Part shown: in pieces, positions 49,773 through 61,500 of the stretch | Numbering within the stretch: position 1 is the stretch's first letter | How the letters are laid out: each line of letters begins with the position of its first letter | Assembly (NCBI GenBank): GCA_914767715.1 | Contig: OU612065.1 | Coordinates: 21,762,001-21,826,000 of the forward strand | DNA from: Membranipora membranacea | Lineage: Eukaryota; Bryozoa; Gymnolaemata; Cheilostomatida; Membraniporidae | Length of the DNA: 64,000 bases | Direction: 5' to 3' | Program-made: the position numbers and the translations under genes | The notes under the pieces: generated by a model | Seen by the model: the letters and a program-made list of their open reading frames with translations, nothing else | The model's database searches: none | Told to the model about the DNA's origin: nothing

Positions 49773-52312
49773 CCCCAAAATCTCATCTTTTGCCATGTTT
49801 GGATAATTTTGAAAGATCTATAATAAGCTGAGTTGTGAAATCGAAAGCTATCGACTTCATATTATAACTCACCTCTGCAATATCATACAGATATATTTTA
49901 CCGCTGGTTCCACCAACAGCCAGATCTGTTCCACTGCTATGCCACTTGCATCTGTTCAGTCCAGCTTGGGAATCAGGTACATTGGTCGCTTTTGGTACCT
50001 ATATAACAGAACAAAAAACAAATTTGAATATTTTTTTCTAACAATGAATATCAGCAATCATGAGCAATCCGTGGGAATCCGGATTTTATACTGTTTGAGA
50101 GTGAAATGTTTTGACATGTAATAGCTGCGTGTTTGCCATGACAATGATGACTGATCTAGCCTACAGAGTGATAAAATGCTACAACAAACATTTCAGGAAA
50201 AATTCCGTCAATGTAGGGCATAGCCGAAGCGGGGAAACTAGAACCTGCTCCTTCTCTATCCCTTCTATCAATCAATGGAACTCTATTGTTGACCGAATTG
50301 CTGTCATGATAGACTAACCACTCGTCTAGGCAAGGTCAAAAAGGGCAGAGTTAAAAGAATTACATAAAAAAGTTTGACATGATGACATTCAAAATGGATA
50401 CCATAGTTACAACATTTTATATATCATGCAGGGCAAAAGTATTCTCAAGAAAGCTATTTTATAGCAAAACGGAATGTAATGACTTTGAGTCAGTCATTGG
50501 TGTGCTTTGGTGATACCTCTGCAATATCATACAGATATATTTTACCGCTGGTTCCACCAACAGCCAGATCTGTTCCACTGCTATGCCACTTGCATCTGTT
50601 CAGTCCAGCTTGGGAATCAGGTACATTGGTTGCTTTTGGTACCTATATAACAGAACAAAAAACAAATTTGAATTTTTTTTTCTAACAATGAATATCAGCA
50701 ATCATGAGCAATCCGTGGGAATCCGGATTTTATACTGTTTGAGAGTGAAATGTTTTGACATGTAATAGCTGCGTGTTTGCCATGACAATGATGACTGATC
50801 TAGCCTACAGAGTGATAAAATGCTACAACAAACATTTCAGGAGAAATTCTGTCAATGTAAGGCATAGCCGAAGCGGGGAAACTAGAACCTGCTCCTTCTC
50901 TATCCCTTCTATCAATCAATGGAACTCTATTGTTGACCGAATTGCTGTCATGATAGACTAACCACTCGTCTAGGCAAGGTCAAAAAGGGCAGAGTTAAAA
51001 GAATTATATAAAAAAGTTTGACATGATGACATTCAAAATGGATACCATAGTTACAACATTTCATATATCATGCAGGGCAAAAGTATTCTCAAGAAAGCTA
51101 TTTTATAGCAAAACGGAATGTAATGACTTTGAGTCAGTCATTGGTGTGCTTTGGTGATACTTAATCCAATAAACAAACAAAACCTAACAAACAGAATTGA
51201 TTGGTGAATTAAAAAATAAGGTATAATGTATTCAGCTGGAGGGAATTGGTCTCCCTTAGAAGTGTCACTAAAGAACTGCGTACATCAATAGCTCAAAACG
51301 TTCTCAAAGAAATTATTGCTGTGTTATAAAATTTAGAAGACAAATACTTGGAATGAAATTAGATTGCCCTACCTCAGCATCGTTGTTAAGATTCCACAGG
51401 CTAAGTTTTCCCTGTCCGTCAACAGAGGCAAAAAGTGATGGATGAAATGGTGACCAACTAGCATCCATAACATATTTGGTTCCATCTTTACACGTGTACA
51501 ATTGCTTATCATCCTTAAGAAAACCAAACAAGTTTAATTGCACTTCCTCAATCAATCCAAGCAAATGTATGACATTGAGGTCTGAGTTTTTGTCACTGTT
51601 ATCTTTAGCTTGGATTATTTATGGATATTTGGTTTATAAAAAAAACTAAGCATAGCCTAGCATATTTTCCATAAATTCAACTGACTGCGTTGTTTTTATT
51701 TATTAATTTATGTATGGTCTTTATTTGTCATTGAATTTGATCAACAATAATAAAGTATATATATATATTATATATATATGTATATATCAAAATGAAATTT
51801 ATCATATCTCTGACAGAACATGGTACCGCTGTAGCAAAGTTACTGGGAGTTTGTGAGTGCATGTTCTTGCGACACACCGTGAAGTGTTTGTGGATAGAGT
51901 GGGGAAGGGGGATAAAAAACAAACACCTGCTGATAATGGCCTTTTGCGAGACCACTGCGCTGGTTCACACAAGTCCACAGCAGCCTTAACAGCTGAAATC
52001 ATCACCCAACAAACCACAGCCTCCGGCAATTAGCATATGCAGCACTACCTAGGTTCTAGGCTATATTAAGACAAAAATAGGATATTTACGTTTGTTGTGG
52101 TTTGTGGGGATATTGAGGTCCCATTAACACCATTACGACATCGCATTTAAAATTCACTGAATGTAACTTGAAGTTATAGCATACCCAAGTGCTTGACAGT
52201 CCAGTCAAATATTGATGTGAGATGTAGATGGGAAAAGTCAACCGCACCCTGAACCTTGTGTGTATCAATACCAGTCACCGCGGCCCCTTGTGTCCATCAA
52301 GGGATTTAATAA
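49773..52312 (-). pseudogene. Dynein intermediate-chain WD40 fragment, frameshifted, unit 2
   Basis: Pieces lie at 52185-52312, 51373-51513, 50517-50642, 49873-49998 and 49773-49817. The same frame break between GHKGP and VTGID is present, so the gene was already broken before the units duplicated. The internal exon duplication is also shared. Confidence 0.85.
49873..51160. repeat. 644-bp tandem duplication, unit 2
   Basis: Equivalent to 29165-30452; halves 49873-50516 and 50517-51160. Each carries a retrotransposon-like remnant on the plus strand (50111-50348 and 50755-50992). The small differences between the halves are the same as in unit 1. Confidence 0.92.
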
Positions 52313-53118
52313 CTCCAGCTTTATTATAAAATATGATTGATTTGTTGAAAATTCTATGAACTAGGAACCTGATGCATGCACATGTTTTCCAAAGGAGTAA
52401 AGTGTTTGCAGGAGGAAAACTTCCCCGTTTCATCACACAGGCATGAAATAGTGAAATTTAAAGCTACTGACATTTATTCAAGCTTACAACTTTATGAAAA
52501 CTAGCCACTCTCCCAAACGAGATAATAATCAGCTAGTATTTAATTATCTATGGTATTAAAATCTGCCACCGCCTTCCTAAGTTTACGCACATTGATCTCA
52601 CTGCTACTGTAAGGCAAATTTTTTTTTGATAATGCTATACATAACTAAGCCTGATCCTGAAGTATGGTCGATGAAAGTCATAGCGCATCCGCATCCACTC
52701 CACGCATGAAATCAAAATGTTTGACTTCAAATCATCAAAACAATCGGACAGGTGTGGTGAGAGACTAATTATTTGCAAATATTGTTTGTTGGTGGTGCGA
52801 AGCTTCTCAGGGTAATCATATTCTCTAAGTTATTGGCTTTTTACTCAGCAGCTCATTTTCAAATCCGATTTTTCTGACCTCAATCAGAAAACAAGGTAGA
52901 GGGCTAGAGTATGGTCTCCCGAGGCTGCGGGAAAACCGGATTCCTGTTCCCCCATGCCTGTCCATATGTTGGGCATGGTTAGTTGGAATGCCTTGCACGA
53001 TCGATGATTGTGAACTACAATAATTGAATCTCCAATGTAGAAAGGTTGACAGCAGGACAAACAGTACCTCTCAGCATGACACCCTAACATCATCTTCTTT
53101 TGGGAAATAGCATCTCAT

Positions 53119-53634
53119 AATAGACAGTTTTCTGAGCTCTGATTTAGGCCTCAATTCGGAGTTGTCCTCTCTCCATTTTGGTACTTTTAACCCACGCTGC
53201 ATAGGAAAAACGTGCTGAAAAGAGGGTTATCTTCATAACCGCTTATAAGAGGATAAAAATTATTTTTGATTCAGAATCTGCAGCATTGAAAACTCGTATG
53301 GATATATTTTGGGAAAAAATTTTAGTATTTGGATAGTCAATTATAGCATTTTCTACCTGTTTTGAGGACAATTTGGCAGAATCTTTCATGAGTTTCGTCA
53401 CAAAAATTAAGATTTATCAACATTCAAGCCTCCAATGATTTGGAAACCCTGACTCACAGGGTTTTCAATGGTGCAGACTCTGAATAAAAACTCATTTTTA
53501 TCCTAGCATAAGCGGTTTTCAAGATAACCCTCTTTCAGCAGGTTTTTCCTATGCGGCGTGGGTTAAAAGTACCAAACTGGAGAGAGGACAACTCCAGTTT
53601 GAGGCATAAATAACAGCTTAGAAAACTGTCTATT
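53119..53634. mobile_element. Large foldback element, unit 2
   Basis: Copy of 32411-32926 with very few changes; both ~170-bp arms are present. Confidence 0.8.
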
Positions 53635-54304
53635 TAGTCTAAATGTTTATGTACTGTTTGAGTTTGAAATAAAACCTGGAAGCTTGGCATCCAGAGCGGA
53701 GTTTATTTAAATCAATGGTAAAAATGTACAAAGCATTAGCAGCAGTTTGGTGGATAACCATTCTCCCAAGCAAACAGTTTTGTGGTTTTATGGAATTTGC
53801 TGAAACCAATGGTAAATATGTACTAGAATTTGCCCTGGTATTGTGGCAGAATTTCTTCCTATGTGGATAACCCATCTCTCCAGAAATTTTGTGGTTTTAA
53901 GACATTTGAAGAAATTAATGCTCCAGGGTTGAGAATAAATTCCTTCAAATGAAGATAGCTCATCTCTACCTTGGCTTGAATAATTAAATGAGGCCCAACT
54001 TATAACAACAATATTATAACAGGCAAGCTTGGATGAACATGGACAGCTAAGAACATAGGCTATGTGGACAAAATCTCTCATCAACCAGACCATCTCCATG
54101 TATCATTACTTGGTGCATTCAGAGAGAACCAAAATCAGAGTTTGAGGGTAGAAGCACTGCTGTAACTGGTTGTTTTGAACACATATAAGTGAGAGTGTAA
54201 GTCATGTGCAGTGGCAGCAGAAACCAACTCTCAGGGCATTCATTCGCTCATAGTAGAGGGCACATCAAGTTGTGCACTTGCGTGACACTACAATCAAATA
54301 GTGG

Positions 54305-54852
54305 GTGAAGGATTCGAAACTTATTTATTGGAGAAATTGTAAACATGGTAATCATACAAAATCATTCATTAGTGAACTGAATCTAAGATTTGAAACTGGG
54401 CTCCTCTGCTTTGGACGCTCAGAGATTAGTAACCTCATATCAGTTGTAACTGGTCACGGGCCATTAAAGGTACACCTGCAAAGAAACTTAACCTAACAGA
54501 TAAAATAGACTGTCCAAATTGTGGTCAAGACAAAGACACAGCCCTTCACTTGGTAACCTCATGCCAATTCTACAAACAGGCAAGGCAGCGAACCTTTGGT
54601 CAATCTGTCCTAAAGGGGGCAGCTAAGCCAACGTGCATCATAGTTTCAGATTTGCTCCGATTCATTCGTATTTCGGGGCGTTTTGAACTAGGATGCTATG
54701 GAAGGCTTGAGTTCTATGGGTCCCTGAGAACTGAACCCAGGTTGATCCGAGTTACCTCGGTCAGCCCCTTCTCAAAGACAAGACAAAGACATGAAACTAC
54801 AATCATCTCATTCAACTTAAATCAGCAAAAGCATGGGCATATCACAGAGTAA
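54305..54852 (+). mobile_element. Non-LTR retrotransposon ORF2 C-terminus, unit 2
   Basis: Copy of 33597-34142. Here the G-run reads GGGGGCAGC, so the zinc-knuckle part (TSCQFYKQARQR) and the LLRFIRISGRF part are in one frame for 100 codons. In unit 1 a 2-base difference breaks them. The upstream stop remains, so it is still dead. Confidence 0.75.
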
Positions 54853-54874
54853 GGATATATCCTTACTCTGTGAT
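54841..54874. repeat. Perfect 34-bp palindrome, unit 2
   Basis: Identical to 34131-34164. Confidence 0.9.
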
Positions 54875-54889
54875 GATAAAATTAGAAAA

Positions 54890-55256
54890 GAGTTAAAGGG
54901 CAACCAAGGTTTCAAACAACTTCTCATTGATGGCCATTGATTAATAGCAGATTGCACCTTCTGCATGGGGAAAAAGACAAAATATAATTCGGATGATTAT
55001 TCAGCCAGAATTCTTGTGAAACATTTCTTCTATCAGACACTCCAACTCAGCTAAAAGAGAATACCACAGTTTCCTGTTCCTGTTATTATTTAGCCTGTGC
55101 TCTTTAATTATTACAGCAAAGTCTTGGAACCTCCCCGAAACTGAAGTGTTACCCAGCTTTGAGTCAGCAACTACTTTGAGTTTTGCATCGCCTAATGCAC
55201 AAAGCTGATGCTGCCCAGCACATTATTGCTGCGAAACCTTGGTTGCCCTTTAACTC
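54890..55256. mobile_element. MITE with 24-bp inverted ends, unit 2
   Basis: Copy of 34180-34546 with both inverted ends intact. Confidence 0.85.
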
Positions 55257-55643
55257 CTTCTGAGGCCTCAATTCTTTCCTTGCGTAGTAATTTGATAGTA
55301 ATTTTTTTTGGTGACCTTTCTTTACATAGCTGTTTCGATAAAGCTCATTGACAACATTAATATTGTTCGGTCTTTACTATTTCAGGATTTTCTAAACAGT
55401 GTGAATACCAAATATTAGCTGGCAGGGCAAAAATTTGTGGAAGTCAGATTTTGTTACATGACTTAATAAACGGTTCTATGAGGATATTACTGGGGAAGTT
55501 GAGACAATCTTTAATAGCAGGAAATTCAAATATACTGAGAGGAAATAGCTATAGACAAGGTGTAGCTGCCTTGCAATGGTGTGTCAGCCCTGTCATTCAC
55601 AGGGAGAGCGGATTATTTAGTCATAGTTACTTGGCTTGTTCGG

Positions 55644-56057
55644 CAGGGGCGTATATTCTAAAAATTTCACTCACTGACTTTTCAGAGATGAGCATAATAA
55701 TCGGGCGCAGCCCGATCCACACGCCGTAGGCGTGGCGGGGAGGGTGTGGGAGGGGCGCTTAAGCGCCCTCCCACCACGGAAATTTTTGCATATCGGTAGC
55801 AAAATAGTGCAAGCAGAGAGGTATTTCAATAGCTCACTGAGCTGTTGGGTACTTTCAGAAAACAACTCAATAGCAGTAGAAGATTACGGTAAAAATGCTC
55901 CAGTTATAAAGCACCCATTTGAAAAAAAACTGACCTTGATAGGATCCGAACCCACAACAATCTTATTATCAGTGATTACAAAGCGGACGCTCTACACACT
56001 GAGCTATTCAGCCACTCACAGGATTCCGTGGGCCGTGAGTGCTAATATACGCCACTG
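55644..56057 (-). mobile_element. hAT-like MITE carrying a tRNA-like module, unit 2
   Basis: Copy of 34934-35348, with the 8-bp TTGTTCGG duplication at 55636-55643 and 56058-56065. The B box is mutated (GGTTCGGATCC on the minus strand), while the A box is intact. It differs from the unit-1 copy by several bases, clustered in the tRNA-like module and the bases flanking it. Confidence 0.87.
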
Positions 56058-56144
56058 TTGTTCGGGTCAGGCTATTTTGTTTTGTGCCCAATTATCTGCA
56101 CTGGTTTGATGAGTATGCAGCCTTAAACCTCATTGTTGCCCTGT

Positions 56145-56182
56145 GTGTACACCATAGACTTAATATGGTCTATGGTGTACAC
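56145..56182. repeat. Hairpin with 15-bp perfect arms, unit 2
   Basis: Same arms and loop as 35448-35485. Confidence 0.85.
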
Positions 56183-57679
56183 CATTCCTTTTACTTTGAT
56201 GCTCACTTTGCTGCTAACTTTAGCGTTATTTATATTTATGGGCAAAGGTGTATTTCTGAGGTTATTAATGGGAGAAAAAAGGTATGTAAACTCGTACTAT
56301 TTCTATAGCTGAGGTTTAGCGTGAGAATACTAAATAATTGTTTTTAGTGAGTTAACTACTGATTGTAGGGTTTAATGCTAGGTTTGCATAATGGTAAAAC
56401 TTGTGTTTAAATATTTGTCTCCCTATAGTTTGCTTTAACAAGTCTATGTTTTGTCCAAACTTCATCATAGAAAACTCTGTGTAATTTCACTTTCTCTCCG
56501 TGATTGTGTTTAAAAAAACCCAGTGAGGCTTGAATTGAATAATATGGTGTCTCATTAGACACAGATCAATCAAAAAAACAAACATACCAATGAATTTATG
56601 TCCATGATATGGTGACTGGTAGAACCTATGCAACAGATTACAACATTCAGGTGACAGTCAACACATATACTAGCCAAATAATGATAAGTAATTACATAAA
56701 GATGTCATGACTTGTGGTGACCTTACGGATCCTCAGTTAATTCTCCTGTAGAGATGACCTGTCGATGAATTTCTTATAATCATCAGTCATCATAATCATC
56801 AGTCATCATTTGGAATGAGATGACTTTGGTTGCAAATAAAAGTATATATCATAACCTGCTGCTTCTCTTCCGCACAAGCTCAACTGCTCTAATCAAAGAA
56901 ATCATATTTAAAGCAACCCGACAATTTTTATTATAATTTCACCCAGTAGTTGTTTAGTTTGCCAGTTATGTTATTCAACAGCTAATATTTTGTTAACTCA
57001 AGCTTCAAAACTTTATAGTATGTTTTAACCATTACCCCATCGTTCTAACACAATTTATGTAGGCTCAGAGTTACTTGCACTCAGTCAAGAGGACTGCATT
57101 TTAATAGCATCAGTTCTGCAATATATTCTTGGATAAGGCATATTGAGCAATTTGTTTCAGAGTTTTGTTTCAGACTACAGCTGAGGTTTTGGCAATGAGT
57201 CGGTCGACCGGTTTATTCCAACTAACTTCAGATGAAACGCACGATAATTATGTGACAGGTGGAAGTTTTTGAGGATACACAGTAGAGATTTTGGATACCG
57301 ATTGTGTAATAGAACATTGATCATTTTCACATACAAGCACACAGCCGAAAAGTGGGACATTACCATTAAACCTTGTTTAAGACGCATTAAAACAAAGAGT
57401 AACAATTTTTGTTTGACAGAAACTTATAGCAACACAGGGTACTAGATTAAGCTCCAACAGATCAGTAAACCTGATCTTACTGTTGCCCGATTCTGGGCAC
57501 GACAATATGCTGTTTGGAATATATACTAAAAGGCTGATAGACGGAATAATAGTAAAACCACAGACAAGATACTTGGCTTGCAAGAAACTGAAAAGGTGTA
57601 CATTGCTATCGCTAACCATAATAAGATTCTCATCGAGCTAAAACAACATGCTTATACAAAGCGACAAAGAAAACCTTAA

Positions 57680-58599
57680 TACTACGATGTATACCTCAGC
57701 ATTCAAGGAGGGGACAACTCAAAACTTATCACAATCGTCTCTATTTTCCATTACCATTGCAAGTACTTGTTTTCATGTTGCATGTTAAGAGGTGGCACCT
57801 GAAACCAATAGAATTTCTGTATTTGGTTTACTCTATAACTGATGTGCCACCCTACGCATTATCTGTCATGTAGTTTTTTATTCTATTTTGAACAATTGAA
57901 AAGTCTTGTGTGAAGGAATAGCATTTATTACACTGACTTGACTTGACTTAACATTTTCCCGATTCTAAAAGTTAACAGAATGCTCAGTAAGACACCCTTG
58001 AATGTACAAGTTGCAGTGAAAAAGTTTCCATTGAGTATACGAATCTAACTCCACTAAGAGTAGCCATTATCATTTGTCATACTCGATAAGCGCAGCTTTA
58101 CACTTGTTATACCATTTGTAAACAGCATGTCTTTACTGATAAACTCTAAAGCGATGAGGGTCAGTGAAGATGAGGTTTTAAATTTATTGAAGCAAGCAAG
58201 TCAAAAGAAGCTCAAAGCATAACATAGAATTTGGAAAATCACAACCTAATAATGAACCTATAATGAATACAGTATAATGAAGGATTAGGTTGATTTAATT
58301 AAGGCAGAGTGAAGCAGACACCATAAGACAAAACTGAGCTGGATAAATTCATAGCAGGCTGAATATTTAACAACCAAATAAATAATTAATAAATAAGAAA
58401 ACCATCACACCTATTTGATACATCATCACAAAATGATTGATAGAACTTATTTTTACCCTGAGTTGTCCTTACTATCATTGTGAGCAGACAACACTTGGTG
58501 TTGATTACCCACTTATTACCATGCATTATGTTTGATAACGATAGCATTAAATGACAGAAGACTAGTCAAATTGTGTTTTGATCTAGCCTCTTAGTCTCC
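57680..58599. other. Unit-3 copy of gelsolin 3' UTR region and receptor 3' UTR
   Basis: Almost identical to 36983-37902. A candidate receptor AATAAA (minus strand) lies at 58183-58188. No coding sequence was seen. Confidence 0.65.
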
Positions 58600-61500
58600 T
58601 TAGGATTCCAAAGGAGTATATCTGCCTCGATCGGTTTCACTGAGGGCCTGCTGTAGGTATTTCTCAAGTCTGGAGATAGATACACGCTGGGTCGGCTTGG
58701 CACACCAGCTACTTTCCATCAAAAGCCTGAGTTTAGTCTGTACTTCAGCAGGAACTAGCGGGTCAAACTGTTACAAACAAGACAAAATTAAAGCTGGAGG
58801 ACATAATTTGTTAGAACAGGAAAGATAACAGTGTTTATTTTGTGAAGACGCCGTATAGAAATGCAAGAGTCGCCAATTCGTTCCGTTATTTTGAGATGGA
58901 CAGTCTCTCAGGCGGGTCTTTTAATTAGAATGAGGGATGCTTTACTGAACACCATCACAGTGAGTGACCAATAGTGTGTGACCAATCAGATTGCTATTTT
59001 GTTTTTGATTTAAAAACCTCCTTGAATCTGTTGTATGACCACTATTTTCAAACTTTATGACATAACAAAGATGACTTACCTGAATAGGTGGTCGGTATTT
59101 CTGAACTGATATTAGTTCCTCCATGGCCTCAAAATCTGGGTTATCTCCCACTTTGTCGTGATAGGGCAACACATAGCTACTGACTGAAAAACAAAAAGTA
59201 TGTTTATACAATATCAGTTATTTATATCAATGCATGATCCTTTATCAATAAGAATTATTCACAACCTTGTATAGGAGCAATTGTGGCCGGATACCCTTTC
59301 TGACTTTGCCAGGGAAGGAAGAAGGGACCTCCAGTATGAAAGACCCACGCCTTAGCCATAGAGCAAGGGTTAATCCCAAGTATAATTACATGGGATATAA
59401 AAAAAGCAAGACCATAGAAAATTAACGTAGTAGTATTTTAGGTCCTTGAGGAGCAGTAAATTAGGTTATAACTACAATTGAGTTTGGTAAAAATGTCACA
59501 TTTCAACATGAGCTTATCATTAAATCAAAGGAGGTATTGTAAATCAGGCAGATGAAACTATCATACTGAGCTGTGCTATCTACTCATTCTGATATCCTAA
59601 TAATTTTCATAGCCTGCCAAATTTTTTCAAGTGCATCAATTATATTATATAAGTTGATCTACAATAACTAGTGAGCACAAAACTATGCAGGTTGATTTTA
59701 AACTCTTTTGATAAACTGTCAGTGTTTGAATTATTTTAGTTTTAATTATATGGTAAAATAATTAAGAATTTAGTGAAATATAATTTGTATATAGATTTGA
59801 AATTTTTTATTGAAATTTGCAATAGGTAAACATGTACAGCTCATTAATTTAAATAGTACATTGGTATCTCCGATAACAATTCAGTAAAAGCGTCAGTAGG
59901 TTGTCCAAACAAAGAATTGGTAACTGAATGATGTTAGATGGCGCTGGCGTTAGGGGTCTGTAAACGGTGTTGTAGTTTGTGCAAGGGAAAGTTCTGTTGC
60001 TATTTTTAGCAGATAACATAACTTAAATACTCAAGCCCTTGATCTGACATTTCTTAGCAATAGAATGCAATACTCTTATCTTGTCACGCAGACCAAACCT
60101 ATCTGTGGCAGAAATCAGTGTCCTGTAAGTGTATTTTTCTACAGCTCTTTTTACAGTGCATACACATGTATAATTCTAGACAACACAAATCTCATATTTT
60201 TATGTTATTGAATTGTCGTCCCTTGCATTCATTCTTTCATGTGAATGGTACAAATTGTAAATATGTAAACATGTCCTCGTGATAAATTATTGTTTACAGT
60301 TGATGTACACAGAACTAGTCACCTATGCTCATAATTATCATATTGGATCGCTATTATATCCGCTCATAATGTGTGAGTTTTTCTTTGTGTACTAATTAGA
60401 ATTGTGTACACTTTTCCTTTGGTTAATGTCGTAACAGTTCATTCAATTGAGGAATTAATTATATTATTATTATTATTATTTTTCATTGTTTGATGCTTGT
60501 CAGCATCACACCAGCTATTTCTCGTAGCATACTCATTCGCTCATTCGTTTTTCTCTCTCACAAATATTAATAATTCATTTTACCTTTCCACAGGTTTACC
60601 AGTAAATAAGTAATACAATACACTGCGTCATATGCACGAAATTCGAAATAGCCATCCGAATACAGCAACCTTGATCTAAAATTGTCTGGTTAATCTATTT
60701 CTGGATCAGTATTTTTCTCCAAGTTATGACAGACATCACTTTCATATCACGCACGCATGATTTTCCCCCAGGGAAATAGTATAATAACTTGAGAGTGACA
60801 ATGAGCAACAGTACACCTAAAAATAGTGGCAAATTCCCTGATAGAGTCTTTGAATGATTCCTACTCAGTTCGAAGAGAAATTCCAGAGGTTTATTGTGTC
60901 CTTCACCACCGTGAGTGTGGTATGAAATTATGGTTAAGTTGCTAGTGAAGAGAAACAATGCTTATCAGTCTGATACTGACGTCATTGAAGCAAAACAGAC
61001 CTAACTAGGCATGCTGACCCAAGTTAAAAGCAGCTAAAATAGCTTACCTTGACTACAGTTGACAAGAACCTCCCATATAGCCAAACTGAAAGAGTAAACA
61101 TCAGTACTTATGAATGACTCAAACTGTTTCTTGTTGATTGAGGAATCAGCTATCTCCGGAGCTATGTAGCGTTTCGTCCCTACCTGGAATTAAAAAAAAA
61201 GATAAAGATGTTACTGTCAACGTGAAATAGTTTTTGCCGTGTCTTAATCAGTTGTTTTTTGCAAGAATTCCGGTTGCTGAGAGAACTATGAGATAGACCT
61301 TTGCAGTGATAACAATTCAATATAGCAATGGCAATTTTGTCTGCTCAAAATCATAGGATGAAAAACTGTAAAGATTCCTCCCCGATATGCAAAAAGATAG
61401 AATCTTCCTACTTTCATCTTTTGTTTAATGAATTACCGTCAAGCTCTTTCGTGGTCAATTGTATCACTGCACCTCACATGCATAGTTTACCAGGCATTCG

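Larger units (their letters stand above)
36983..57679. repeat. Tandem unit, copy 2 (20,697 bp)
   Basis: A full unit between two identical junctions, each CTTAA followed by TACTACGATG. The first ~2 kb matches copy 3 almost exactly, and the part from about 43.6 kb to the end matches copy 1 almost exactly. The middle (about 38.9-43 kb) differs from both. Relative to copies 1 and 3 it lacks about 400 bp next to receptor exon 5. Confidence 0.95.
52313..57679. other. Transposon-rich tail of unit 2
   Basis: Same organisation as 31605-36982: foldback element, broken non-LTR ORF, palindrome, MITE, hAT-like element and hairpin. No intact gene was found. Confidence 0.55.
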
